Shown one piece after another: positions 55,459-63,532 of a stretch of 64,000 nucleotides of DNA (the first letter of the stretch is position 1; each line of letters starts with the position of its first letter). This DNA is from Bacteroidota bacterium. Its GTDB lineage: Bacteria > Bacteroidota > Bacteroidia > AKYH767-A > 2013-40CM-41-45. A program made the translations under genes and the position numbers. The stretch spans positions 1 to 64,000 of the forward strand of contig SHNE01000033.1 of assembly GCA_004295015.1 (NCBI GenBank), given 5' to 3'. The notes under the pieces were generated by a model. The model worked only from the letters and a program-made list of their open reading frames with translations, searched no databases and was not told the DNA's origin.

Positions 55459-56343
55459 ATGACTTCCTGGAAAGGTAAGTCTCAGGCAAACACATTAGGT
55501 TACAAAATTTTTGTATTCCTTATCCGAACTTTCGGCTTGAAAGTCTGCTATTTCGTCTTGCGATTTGTAGCATCGTATTATTTTTTCTTCTCACTCCACA
55601 GTTCAAGACCTGTCTATTCATTCTACAGACATAGAATTAAGTTCGGTCGATTGAAATCAATCAGACTTTTGTACACAAATTATTTTCGTTTCGGGCAAAC
55701 CTTGCTCGACAAAGTAGCTGTGATGTCACAAACTGAAAAGCTCTTTGATTTCGATTTTACAGGAGAGGAAAATCTGCACAAAATGGTGGAGGAGAAAAAA
55801 GGCGGAATTCTCTTAAGCGCTCACGTAGGAAACTGGGAAGCCGCAGGTCACATGTTGAAGAGGCTTAAAACCCGCATAAATATTTTGATGTATGATGGGG
55901 AAGACGCGAAGATTAAAAAATACATGGATGAGGTAACCGGCGTTAGAAATTTCAATATTATTTATGTGAAGGATGATCTTTCACACATCTATAAAATTAA
56001 TCAAGCCCTGGCATCCAATGAACTGGTTTGTATGCATGCCGACCGATTTCTTGAAGGCAATAAAACTCTAAGCTGCGAGTTTTTCGGTGAGCAAGCCTTG
56101 TTTCCTGAAGGACCTTTTCTCCTTAGCTTGAAATTAAAAGTCCCTGTAGCCTTTGTACATTCTTTTAAAGAAAGCAGTTCACATTATCATTTTTATTCCA
56201 CAGAATTGAAGTATTTTTATGCTGAGAAAGGAGCAACAATGCATAGTATTCTGAAAGAATATGTTGATAATCTGGAACTGATGCTGAAGTTGTATCCTGA
56301 ACAATGGTTTAACTATTATAATTTTTGGCAAAAGAAAGCATAA
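55459..56343 (+). CDS. Lipid A/lysophospholipid-type acyltransferase
   Basis: A 294-residue HtrB-like acyltransferase, with an N-terminal membrane stretch (YKIFVFLIRTFGLKVCYFVL) and the H-x-N-W-E type catalytic motif in LLSAHVGNWEAAGHM. Expected to transfer an acyl chain from the ACP at the inner membrane, as in aryl polyene and flexirubin clusters where it helps form the final ester. It follows the ACP by 1 bp and overlaps the dehydratase start by 1 bp. Confidence 0.88.
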   Translation: MTSWKGKSQANTLGYKIFVFLIRTFGLKVCYFVLRFVASYYFFFSLHSSRPVYSFYRHRIKFGRLKSIRLLYTNYFRFGQTLLDKVAVMSQTEKLFDFDFTGEENLHKMVEEKKGGILLSAHVGNWEAAGHMLKRLKTRINILMYDGEDAKIKKYMDEVTGVRNFNIIYVKDDLSHIYKINQALASNELVCMHADRFLEGNKTLSCEFFGEQALFPEGPFLLSLKLKVPVAFVHSFKESSSHYHFYSTELKYFYAEKGATMHSILKEYVDNLELMLKLYPEQWFNYYNFWQKKA

Positions 56344-56783
56344 TGGAAGCATTAATTTCCGGAAATGAGTTGCTTGAACTGATCCCACAGCGTCCACCCG
56401 TGGTTATGATCGATAAATTTCTGTATTCTGACGAAACTACTTCCATAAGCGGTTTGACAATTCCTTCAACTTGTGTATTTTGTGAAAATGGACTATTATC
56501 TGAAAGCGGTTTGGTTGAAAATATTGCTCAAACAGCTGCAGCAGGCGTAGGCTATGAGTGTAAACGAGAAAATAAGAAAGTTCCTCTTGGTTTTATTGCC
56601 TCAATTAAAAATCTGGAAATTTTTAGTTTGCCGCCAATTGGAGCCGAATTAAGAACTGAAGTAAAAATTATTAACCAGGTAATGGACGTAACCATTATTG
56701 TCGGGACGGTTAAAATGAATGAGACCCTCCTCGCACAATGCGAAATGAGAATATTTCTATTACCGGAAAATTTGAAATCATGA
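56343..56783 (+). CDS. 3-hydroxyacyl-ACP dehydratase (hotdog fold)
   Basis: A protein of 146 residues starting at the TAATG overlap with the acyltransferase (MEALISGNELLELIPQRPPV). The FabZ-like opening motif IPQRPPVVMIDKF and VENIAQTAAAGVGYE, where the usual His/Glu or Asp pair sits, fit the dehydratase fold. It removes water from the beta-hydroxy intermediate to create the polyene double bonds. The frame is open six codons earlier (56325) but the overlap start is more natural. Confidence 0.85.
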   Translation: MEALISGNELLELIPQRPPVVMIDKFLYSDETTSISGLTIPSTCVFCENGLLSESGLVENIAQTAAAGVGYECKRENKKVPLGFIASIKNLEIFSLPPIGAELRTEVKIINQVMDVTIIVGTVKMNETLLAQCEMRIFLLPENLKS

Positions 56784-57421
56784 AAAAAACGTTGACAATC
56801 CTATCCATTGCCTTGCTTATTACCGGAGCAATGAACACAAAGCATTTATCTGCACAAAGCCTTGCCGATATTTTTAAAAGTCAAACGCCTGTCACATGGC
56901 TGGGCGTTGATTATTCTGATATGCGATTTATCGGGCCAATTGATGTTAGCACTTCTCAACTTGATGAATATGCCAAAATTCTGAATGATCTTTATTTGCG
57001 GGAACCCAAAAAGTATAATATCACTTCTGCATTCGATAAACAAAGTATCAGCTCGAATCTAAAATATGTCGAAAAGGCAAACGCAGCCATGAATACGGAT
57101 AAGGTTATGTCATCCGATTCAAAAGACATGACCAGGTTCAATGCTGAGACTATCAGCAAAAAGATTAAGGCCTACGGCCTGAAAGAAAGCGGGATAGGTT
57201 TGGTGTTTATCACGGAAGCACTGAATAAAAATGATCAGGAGGGTGCATATTGGATAACTTTTGTAAACATGGCTGAGGGGAAAATTCTTCTCACAGAAAG
57301 AGTTGTCGGAAAAGCGGCCGGCTTTGGTTTTCGAAATTATTGGGCCGGATCTTTTTATAGCTGCCTTAAACAAGTAAAAGGAAATTTGTATAAAGATTGG
57401 AATAAGAAATACAATAAGTAA
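56780..57421 (+). CDS. Secreted protein of unknown function in the pigment operon
   Basis: A 213-residue protein starting in the stop of the dehydratase (ATGA overlap), with a signal peptide (KKTLTILSIALLITGAMN). The mature part (LADIFKSQTPVTWLGVDYS, KIKAYGLKESGIGLVFITE, AGFGFRNYWAGSFYSC) has no family I can name. Its coupling to the operon suggests a periplasmic role in pigment processing or transport, perhaps the place taken by a LolA-like protein in aryl polyene clusters; that comparison is only positional. Confidence 0.75.
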   Translation: MKKTLTILSIALLITGAMNTKHLSAQSLADIFKSQTPVTWLGVDYSDMRFIGPIDVSTSQLDEYAKILNDLYLREPKKYNITSAFDKQSISSNLKYVEKANAAMNTDKVMSSDSKDMTRFNAETISKKIKAYGLKESGIGLVFITEALNKNDQEGAYWITFVNMAEGKILLTERVVGKAAGFGFRNYWAGSFYSCLKQVKGNLYKDWNKKYNK

Positions 57422-57435
57422 AACCTCTTTTTCCG

Positions 57436-57467
57436 GGATAAAAATTTCAAGCTTGAAATTTTTATCC
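57436..57467. repeat. Perfect 32-bp palindrome inside the pigment operon
   Basis: GGATAAAAATTTCAAG followed at once by its exact reverse complement, with no loop. It lies in the 86-bp gap between the secreted protein and the thioesterase gene, the only sizeable gap in this part of the operon. It could be an operator, an attenuator or a processing hairpin. No T tract follows directly. Confidence 0.85.
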
Positions 57468-57507
57468 TGAGATATTTGGTTGATCGCCGGAAGGTAGAAT
57501 TTACTCT

Positions 57508-57927
57508 ATGAAATTATCTGATAAGCACAGTGTGAAAGTTCGCTTTAATGAAGCTGATCCATTAGGAATTGTTTGGCATGGGCATTACTTAAGGTATTTT
57601 GAAGACGGACGCGAAGCCTTTGGTGAAAGGTATGATCTAAGCTACCTCGGAATGTATAAACTTGGCTTTATAGCACCACTGGTAAGCATACACTGTGATT
57701 TCAAAAGATCTCTTAAGTATGGAGATACGGCTATTGTCGAAACTACCTACACTTATAATCCTGCTGCTAAAATAAACTTCAGTTACAAAATCTTCGACCC
57801 GATAAGCCAGGGAATATTGGCTGAAGGTTATAGCGTACAAGTCTTCCTTGATAAGGATACAAAGGAGTTACAACTTTCCTCGCCTGCTTTTTTTGAGGAG
57901 TGGAAAAAGAAACATTTGTCGATCTGA
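57508..57927 (+). CDS. 4-hydroxybenzoyl-CoA thioesterase-like protein
   Basis: A 139-residue hotdog thioesterase with the catalytic Asp17 in RFNEADPLGIVWHGHYL. It probably releases or edits acyl chains from ACP or CoA in the pigment pathway. Starts at ATG 57508, 40 bp after the palindrome; followed by the second ketosynthase after 9 bp. Confidence 0.88.
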   Translation: MKLSDKHSVKVRFNEADPLGIVWHGHYLRYFEDGREAFGERYDLSYLGMYKLGFIAPLVSIHCDFKRSLKYGDTAIVETTYTYNPAAKINFSYKIFDPISQGILAEGYSVQVFLDKDTKELQLSSPAFFEEWKKKHLSI

Positions 57928-57936
57928 TCCGGAAAC

Positions 57937-59103
57937 ATGAAGGCTGTCTTCCTACAAAGTACTAATATAATTTCTCCTCTGGGAAATACAACAGAAGAGA
58001 ATTTTGTCGGGGTCAATTCCGGAATGCGGGGTGTGAAGCTGCATGCTCCGGGAATGCTAACCCAATCAGAAATGCACGCATCCTTATTTCCGGCTGAACA
58101 AATTAGTTACCTCGAAGAAAAACTTCAAACAAAAAAAAAATTATCAAAGTTTGAATTGCTTTTAATTGCCTCTGTAAATGATGCCTTGAATTATTGTGAT
58201 GTTGATGCCTCTTCAGAAAAAACAGTCTTTATTGTTTCTACGACCAAAGGGAATATTGATGAGCTTGATCAGGCTACACCTTCAGATTTTGCAATAGAGA
58301 AACTGGAATTGTATCCTTCCGCAAAATTGCTGGCGGATTTTTACAAAAACCCGAACGATCCTCTCGTGATTTCGAATGCCTGCATTTCAGGTGTGGCGGC
58401 AGTAATCGTAGCGCAAAGATTGTTGAAAGCAGGATTATTCGAAAATGCCATTATTGTTGGGGCTGATACGATTGGCTCTTTTGTTTATTCCGGTTTCCAT
58501 TCTTTCCAGGCATTTAGTCCGGGCTTTTGTAAACCCTTTTCTAGCGATAGAGATGGAATTAACCTGGGTGAAGCTGCCGCAACGATGATACTTTCTGTAA
58601 AAGGCAAAAAAAGTCCCATTGCTGAAATTGAAAACATATTGATTGGCGAAGGCTCAATGAGCAATGATGCCAACCACATTTCAGGACCTTCAAGAACTGG
58701 CGAAGAGTTGGTGATTTCAATTAGAAAGGTATTGAATTTCAATCAACTTAATCCGTCTGAAATCGGATTGCTCTCAGCCCACGGAACTGCTACCCCTTAC
58801 AATGACGAAATGGAAGCAAAAGCTATACATTTTGCCGGCCTGGAAAATGTACCTTTGAACAGCCTTAAAGGGTATTTTGGTCATACTTTGGGAGCCGCCG
58901 GCTTGCTTGAATCCATCATAAGCATTGAATCTATGAAAAAGGGACTTATCTTGGCTTCGAAAGGCTTTTCCATAGGAGGGATGGATCCTTTGGTAAATGT
59001 TTGTTCTCAATCAATATCGAAAGAATATCAGCATTGTGTCAAAATGGCCTCCGGTTTTGGCGGGTGTAACGCGGTAATAGTTTATTCAAAAAAAATAATT
59101 TAG
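57937..59103 (+). CDS. Beta-ketoacyl-ACP synthase (ketosynthase 2)
   Basis: A 388-residue ketosynthase with Cys149 in SNACISGVAAV, His in LLSAHGTATPYNDEMEA, and His in LKGYFGHTLGAAG, so it should be active. Sequence differs clearly from the other two ketosynthases. It could set starter or chain-length choice. The next gene starts 4 bp after its stop. Confidence 0.92.
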   Translation: MKAVFLQSTNIISPLGNTTEENFVGVNSGMRGVKLHAPGMLTQSEMHASLFPAEQISYLEEKLQTKKKLSKFELLLIASVNDALNYCDVDASSEKTVFIVSTTKGNIDELDQATPSDFAIEKLELYPSAKLLADFYKNPNDPLVISNACISGVAAVIVAQRLLKAGLFENAIIVGADTIGSFVYSGFHSFQAFSPGFCKPFSSDRDGINLGEAAATMILSVKGKKSPIAEIENILIGEGSMSNDANHISGPSRTGEELVISIRKVLNFNQLNPSEIGLLSAHGTATPYNDEMEAKAIHFAGLENVPLNSLKGYFGHTLGAAGLLESIISIESMKKGLILASKGFSIGGMDPLVNVCSQSISKEYQHCVKMASGFGGCNAVIVYSKKII

Positions 59104-59107
59104 ATCT

Positions 59108-60184
59108 ATGCAAGAAGTAATTGAAATGTTTCAAAAGGACACGCGCAATGCAATGTCTGCAAAAGTATATGCACAGCAGATTGCTTTTGCACCTTTCGTC
59201 TTTCAAAGTTCCAGGGCACTCAGAAATTTCGGTATCCTGAATATTATTGAGGACAGTGGAGAATTGGGTATCACAGCAAAGGATATTCATTCAAGAACAA
59301 AATTGTCTGAATACAGTGTTCGTGTATTGCTCGAGGCCGGTTTAGGAATTGGCCTGCTTACTATCGATGATGGTAAGTATATTCTCACACGCACAGGATA
59401 TTTTATTCTGCATGATAAGATGACAATAGCAAACATGGATTTTACACACGATGTTTGTTATAAGGGTCTTTTTGATCTTGACAAATCACTCATGTCCGGG
59501 AAGCCGGAAGGATTGAAGGTTTTTGGCGATTGGAAGACCATTTATGAAGCACTGGCGCATCTTCCGGAACACGTGCGGACGAGTTGGTTTGCATTCGATC
59601 ATTACTATTCAAGTGATTCTTTTCCTGTTGTTCTTGAACACGTTTTTAAATCCAAGCCGAAAAAAATTCTTGACATAGGAGGCAACACCGGCAAGTGGGC
59701 ACTTCAGTGTTTTTCTCACTCACCTACAGTTATTATGGGTATAGCAGATTTACCCGGCCAGCTTAATGTAGCCAAACAAACTATTGCTACAAATGGATTT
59801 ACCAATCGCGCCGAATTTTTTGAAGTGGATCTTCTTGATGAAAAATGTCCATTGCCTACAGGTTTTGACGTAATCTGGATGAGTCAGTTTTTAGATTGCT
59901 TCTCTGAAGATGAAATTGTCTCCATCCTGAAAAGATGTTATGCAGCTCTTCCTGATAATGGTCAAGTGATCATCCTTGAGCCCTTGTGGGACAAGCAAAC
60001 CTATGAAGTTTCAGCCTTTTGTCTTCAGATGACTTCCTTGTATTTTACAGCGATGGCTAACGGTAACAGTCAGATGTATCATTCAGAGTTATTTACCGGA
60101 CTCATTCGTAAAGCCGGCTTTACTTTTATAGAACGAATAGATAGAATTGGAATTTGTCATTCCATGATGAAATGCAGTAAGTGA
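59108..60184 (+). CDS. SAM-dependent O-methyltransferase
   Basis: A 358-residue methyltransferase of the two-domain plant-like family: an N-terminal winged-helix dimerisation part (RTKLSEYSVRVLLEAGLGIG) and the SAM-binding core with ILDIGGNTGKWALQC and VIWMSQFLDCFSEDE. It probably methylates the aromatic head group, a common change in flexirubins and aryl polyenes. Substrate inferred from neighbourhood. Confidence 0.88.
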   Translation: MQEVIEMFQKDTRNAMSAKVYAQQIAFAPFVFQSSRALRNFGILNIIEDSGELGITAKDIHSRTKLSEYSVRVLLEAGLGIGLLTIDDGKYILTRTGYFILHDKMTIANMDFTHDVCYKGLFDLDKSLMSGKPEGLKVFGDWKTIYEALAHLPEHVRTSWFAFDHYYSSDSFPVVLEHVFKSKPKKILDIGGNTGKWALQCFSHSPTVIMGIADLPGQLNVAKQTIATNGFTNRAEFFEVDLLDEKCPLPTGFDVIWMSQFLDCFSEDEIVSILKRCYAALPDNGQVIILEPLWDKQTYEVSAFCLQMTSLYFTAMANGNSQMYHSELFTGLIRKAGFTFIERIDRIGICHSMMKCSK

Positions 60185-60197
60185 TAAATATTATTCA

Positions 60198-61433
60198 ATG
60201 AAAACCGAACAGGTTGATGTATTAGTTATTGGTGCCGGTCCCGCTGGATCTATTGCTTCATCTTTGCTGCATAAGCAAGGTTTCAATGTTAAAATGCTGG
60301 AGAAAGAAAAATTCCCCCGATTTGTCATTGGCGAAAGCCTGTTGCCGAGGGTTATGGATCACCTTGAAGAGGCCGGATTACTTGACGCAGTGAAGAAAGA
60401 AAATTTCCAGGAGAAGTTTGGAGCAAAATTTGTCCGCGGTGATGAAATTTGTGATTTTAATTTTGGAGAACAGTTTTCGAATGGATGGAAATTGACCTTG
60501 CAGGTACCACGTGCGCAATTTGACCAGGTGCTTGCTGAAACGGTGAAGGCGAAGGGCGTATCAGTTGAATTTGAAACTGCTGTTACAGCAATTAGTTTTG
60601 ATGGAACGGATTCTACCACGACAGTTGTTGATAAAGCCGGAAAAGAAAAGCAAATTAAAGCTCGATTCATCGTAGATGCAAGTGGCTACGGTCGTGTTAT
60701 TCCTCGTATGTTTAATCTTGATAAGCCATCAAATTTTGAGTCGAGAAAAACGCATTTCACACATTTCAAAGATAAGCTTCGCCCGGAAGGAGTAGACGGT
60801 AATAGAATAACGGTCATTGTACACGAGCAAAGAACCTGGATATGGATTATCCCATTTTCAAATGGGAACACTTCTGTCGGTTACGTGGCCGATCCTGAAT
60901 TTTACTCCGGGTACCCTGCTGATCCTTCAGAAAGAATGAGAGCACTCATTGATGCTGATGAGAATACCCGGGAACGATTTGCCAATGCAGAAATGGTTCT
61001 GCCTCCAAGAAGCATCGAAGGTTATGCTATTTCCACCAAGCAGTTGCACGGTGAAGGTTTTGTATTATGCGGAAATGCTACAGAATTTTTGGACCCCGTA
61101 TTTTCCTCCGGTGTTACTTTTGCGATGGAATCGGGTAACAAAGCAGCGAAATTAGTTGGAGATTTCCTTAATAATAAAAATGTTAACTGGGATAAAGACT
61201 ATACTGAATATATGATGCAAGGGATTAATACATTCCGCTCCTACGTTTTGGGATGGTATGATGGAACTTTGCACGATATTTTCTTTTCTAAATTCACAAA
61301 CCCGGAAATAAAAAGGCAGATATGTTCTGTTCTTGCCGGCTATGTTTGGGATATGGAGAATCCATTCGTTAAAAAACATGATCAGGTCTTGCAAACCTTA
61401 TCAAAAGTTATAAAAATTGAAAATACGATTTAA
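60198..61433 (+). CDS. Flavin-dependent halogenase-like oxidoreductase
   Basis: A 411-residue FAD protein. It starts with the GxGxxG motif in VLVIGAGPAGSIASSLL, has the GESLLP segment, and carries WIWIIP at residues 214-219, the WxWxIP signature of flavin-dependent halogenases, plus FLDPVFSSG. A candidate active-site Lys is Lys73 in QEKFGAKF. Halogenation (for example chlorination) of the aromatic ring is therefore plausible, and chlorinated flexirubins are known; a hydroxylation role is the alternative. The next gene starts at 61433 and overlaps its last base. Confidence 0.82.
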   Translation: MKTEQVDVLVIGAGPAGSIASSLLHKQGFNVKMLEKEKFPRFVIGESLLPRVMDHLEEAGLLDAVKKENFQEKFGAKFVRGDEICDFNFGEQFSNGWKLTLQVPRAQFDQVLAETVKAKGVSVEFETAVTAISFDGTDSTTTVVDKAGKEKQIKARFIVDASGYGRVIPRMFNLDKPSNFESRKTHFTHFKDKLRPEGVDGNRITVIVHEQRTWIWIIPFSNGNTSVGYVADPEFYSGYPADPSERMRALIDADENTRERFANAEMVLPPRSIEGYAISTKQLHGEGFVLCGNATEFLDPVFSSGVTFAMESGNKAAKLVGDFLNNKNVNWDKDYTEYMMQGINTFRSYVLGWYDGTLHDIFFSKFTNPEIKRQICSVLAGYVWDMENPFVKKHDQVLQTLSKVIKIENTI

Positions 61434-62059
61434 TGAGCGGCGATAAGTACGTAATTGAAAAATTCGCTGCTATAAAGAAGGGAAGGATTCTGTCAAATGG
61501 AAAGCTGGTTCATGATTCTCCTGAAGAAAAATTTGAAGAATTGATGGATAGTGTTTATCGTCTGAACAACTTGTCTTATCCAAAATTTCATAAGATGGAT
61601 CATTTGTCCAAATTGGGATTTATGACCTCTGAGTTTTTACTTAAAGATTATAATTTAACAGATAGCTATTCGAGTGATAAAATTGGTGTGGTTCTGGCAA
61701 ATAAAAGTTCCAGTCTTGATACGGACTTAAAATACAATACCATGCTAAGAAATGGAATTGCAAGTCCGGCTGTCTTTGTATACACTCTTCCAAACATTCT
61801 TATAGGGGAGATTTGTATTCGGAACAAAATAAAAGGCGAATCTGTTTTCTTTATTTCTGATCATTACAAAATGAAGGAGCAGATAGATTACATCAAATTA
61901 CTTTTTGCCACGGAAGTAATAGACGCATGTATATCAGGATGGGTTGAGTTCATCCGGGGCAATTATGAATCCTTTCTCTACCTTGTTACAAGGAAAGATG
62001 ATCAGCAAGGTGAGGAATTTTCAAATGAATCATTAACCAAATTGTATAATCTTATCTAA
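61433..62059 (+). CDS. Half-length ketosynthase-like protein without catalytic Cys
   Basis: A 208-residue protein with a ketosynthase N-terminal fold (DKIGVVLANKSSSLDTDL, FVYTLPNILIGEICIRNK). At the point where the active-site Cys should appear, after the IKGES segment, the sequence reads VFFISDHYKMK, and the His-containing C-terminal half is absent. It is thus non-catalytic, and may serve as a partner or scaffold for another ketosynthase. It lies between the halogenase-like gene and the second ACP. Confidence 0.8.
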   Translation: MSGDKYVIEKFAAIKKGRILSNGKLVHDSPEEKFEELMDSVYRLNNLSYPKFHKMDHLSKLGFMTSEFLLKDYNLTDSYSSDKIGVVLANKSSSLDTDLKYNTMLRNGIASPAVFVYTLPNILIGEICIRNKIKGESVFFISDHYKMKEQIDYIKLLFATEVIDACISGWVEFIRGNYESFLYLVTRKDDQQGEEFSNESLTKLYNLI

Positions 62060-62071
62060 TCCAATATACAC

Positions 62072-62329
62072 ATGCAGGAATTAATGCAGAATCTGAAAGT
62101 TCAGATTGTTGAGCAGCTTAATCTAAAAGATATCAAACCTGAAGATATAGGCGACGATCAGCCTTTATTTGTAGAAGGACTTGGTCTCGACTCAATTGAT
62201 GCCTTGGAACTCATAGTATTGTTGCAGCAACACTATGGTTTGAAACTGGCAAAGGCAGAGGATGGCCCGGATGTTTTCAGGTCAGTGTCATCAATGGCTA
62301 AATATATTACAGCCAATAAGGTTAAATAA
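62072..62329 (+). CDS. Acyl carrier protein 2
   Basis: An 85-residue ACP with the phosphopantetheine Ser41 in GLGLDSIDALELIVL. The motif and length differ from the first ACP, suggesting that the two carry different chains or interact with different synthases. Followed directly by the third ketosynthase. Confidence 0.94.
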   Translation: MQELMQNLKVQIVEQLNLKDIKPEDIGDDQPLFVEGLGLDSIDALELIVLLQQHYGLKLAKAEDGPDVFRSVSSMAKYITANKVK

Positions 62330-63526
62330 ATGGTCGATCCGGTATTTCTTACGGGACTGGGAATAATTTCCGCAATTGGAAATGATGTTAATGAAACGAT
62401 TGATTCTTTTGTAAATCATCGTTCGGGGATTGGTCCTTGTCGCTTTCTCAATACGGTTCATAAAGATATTTTTCCGCTGGGAGAAGTAAAAATGAGCAAT
62501 GCTGAGATTGCATCAATTCATGGTCTGGATTCTCGTCTCAGCAGGACCATCTTACTGAGTTACCATGCGGCCTTGGCTGCTTTGAAAACAATTCCCTCCA
62601 TTCAGAATACAAAGTGGCGCAAAGGATTTATTTCCGGGAGTAGTGTTGGTGGCATGGACAGAACAGAATTCTTCTTTGAAGATTTCTGTCAAGACCCTCT
62701 GACCGGCGATTTACGGGATGTAATGAACCACGATTGCGGGAAGGCAACAGATTTTGTTGCTGAAAGAATTGGGTTCAAAGATTTCGTATCTACGCTTAGC
62801 ACTGCTTGTTCATCTTCTGCGAATTCCATTATGTTGGGTGCGAGACTAATCAAAGCGGGCAAATTGGATATTGTCATAGCCGGAGGAGTGGATTCTCTTA
62901 CTAAGTTTACCTTGAATGGTTTTAACAGTCTCATGATTGTCGACAAAGAGCAATGCAGACCTCTTGATGAAAGTCGTGTTGGTTTGAATCTGGGCGAAGG
63001 GGCAGCCTATGTAGTATTAATGAGTGAAAAAGTTTTGAAGGAATTGGACCTGGATCCTTACTGCAGGCTATCAGGTTATGCTAATTCCAACGACTCTTTT
63101 CACCAGACTGCTTTATCCAATGAGGGAAATGGTCCTTTTCTGGCTATGGAAGCGGCATTGAAGATGAGTGGACTGATTCCGACTCAAATTGATTATATCA
63201 ATATGCATGGTACCGGTACACAAAATAATGATATGGCTGAAGGCAAAGCGGTAGAAAGAATTTTTCATCCACATTATCCGAAGCTGAGTTCCACCAAATC
63301 TTTCACCGGACATACACTCGGTGCAAGTGGAGGCGTTGAAGCGGTCTTGTCTGCACTGGCTATAAAAGAAGGATACTTGTTTCCTAATTATCAGTATAAA
63401 AATCAGATGAGCAATCTGGATATTGTTCCGGAAACGAAATTTCAAAAGGGACAAACTATCAGAAATGTACTTTCTAATTCTTTTGGCTTTGGAGGAAACT
63501 GTACAGCACTGGTATTTTCAAAATAG
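62330..63526 (+). CDS. Beta-ketoacyl-ACP synthase (ketosynthase 3)
   Basis: A 398-residue ketosynthase with Cys160 in STACSSSANSIML, His in INMHGTGTQNND and His in STKSFTGHTLGASGG. Starts at the base after the ACP stop. Together with the next protein it resembles a ketosynthase/chain-length-factor pair, as used in aryl polyene synthesis. Confidence 0.93.
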   Translation: MVDPVFLTGLGIISAIGNDVNETIDSFVNHRSGIGPCRFLNTVHKDIFPLGEVKMSNAEIASIHGLDSRLSRTILLSYHAALAALKTIPSIQNTKWRKGFISGSSVGGMDRTEFFFEDFCQDPLTGDLRDVMNHDCGKATDFVAERIGFKDFVSTLSTACSSSANSIMLGARLIKAGKLDIVIAGGVDSLTKFTLNGFNSLMIVDKEQCRPLDESRVGLNLGEGAAYVVLMSEKVLKELDLDPYCRLSGYANSNDSFHQTALSNEGNGPFLAMEAALKMSGLIPTQIDYINMHGTGTQNNDMAEGKAVERIFHPHYPKLSSTKSFTGHTLGASGGVEAVLSALAIKEGYLFPNYQYKNQMSNLDIVPETKFQKGQTIRNVLSNSFGFGGNCTALVFSK

Positions 63527-63532
63527 AAGAGC

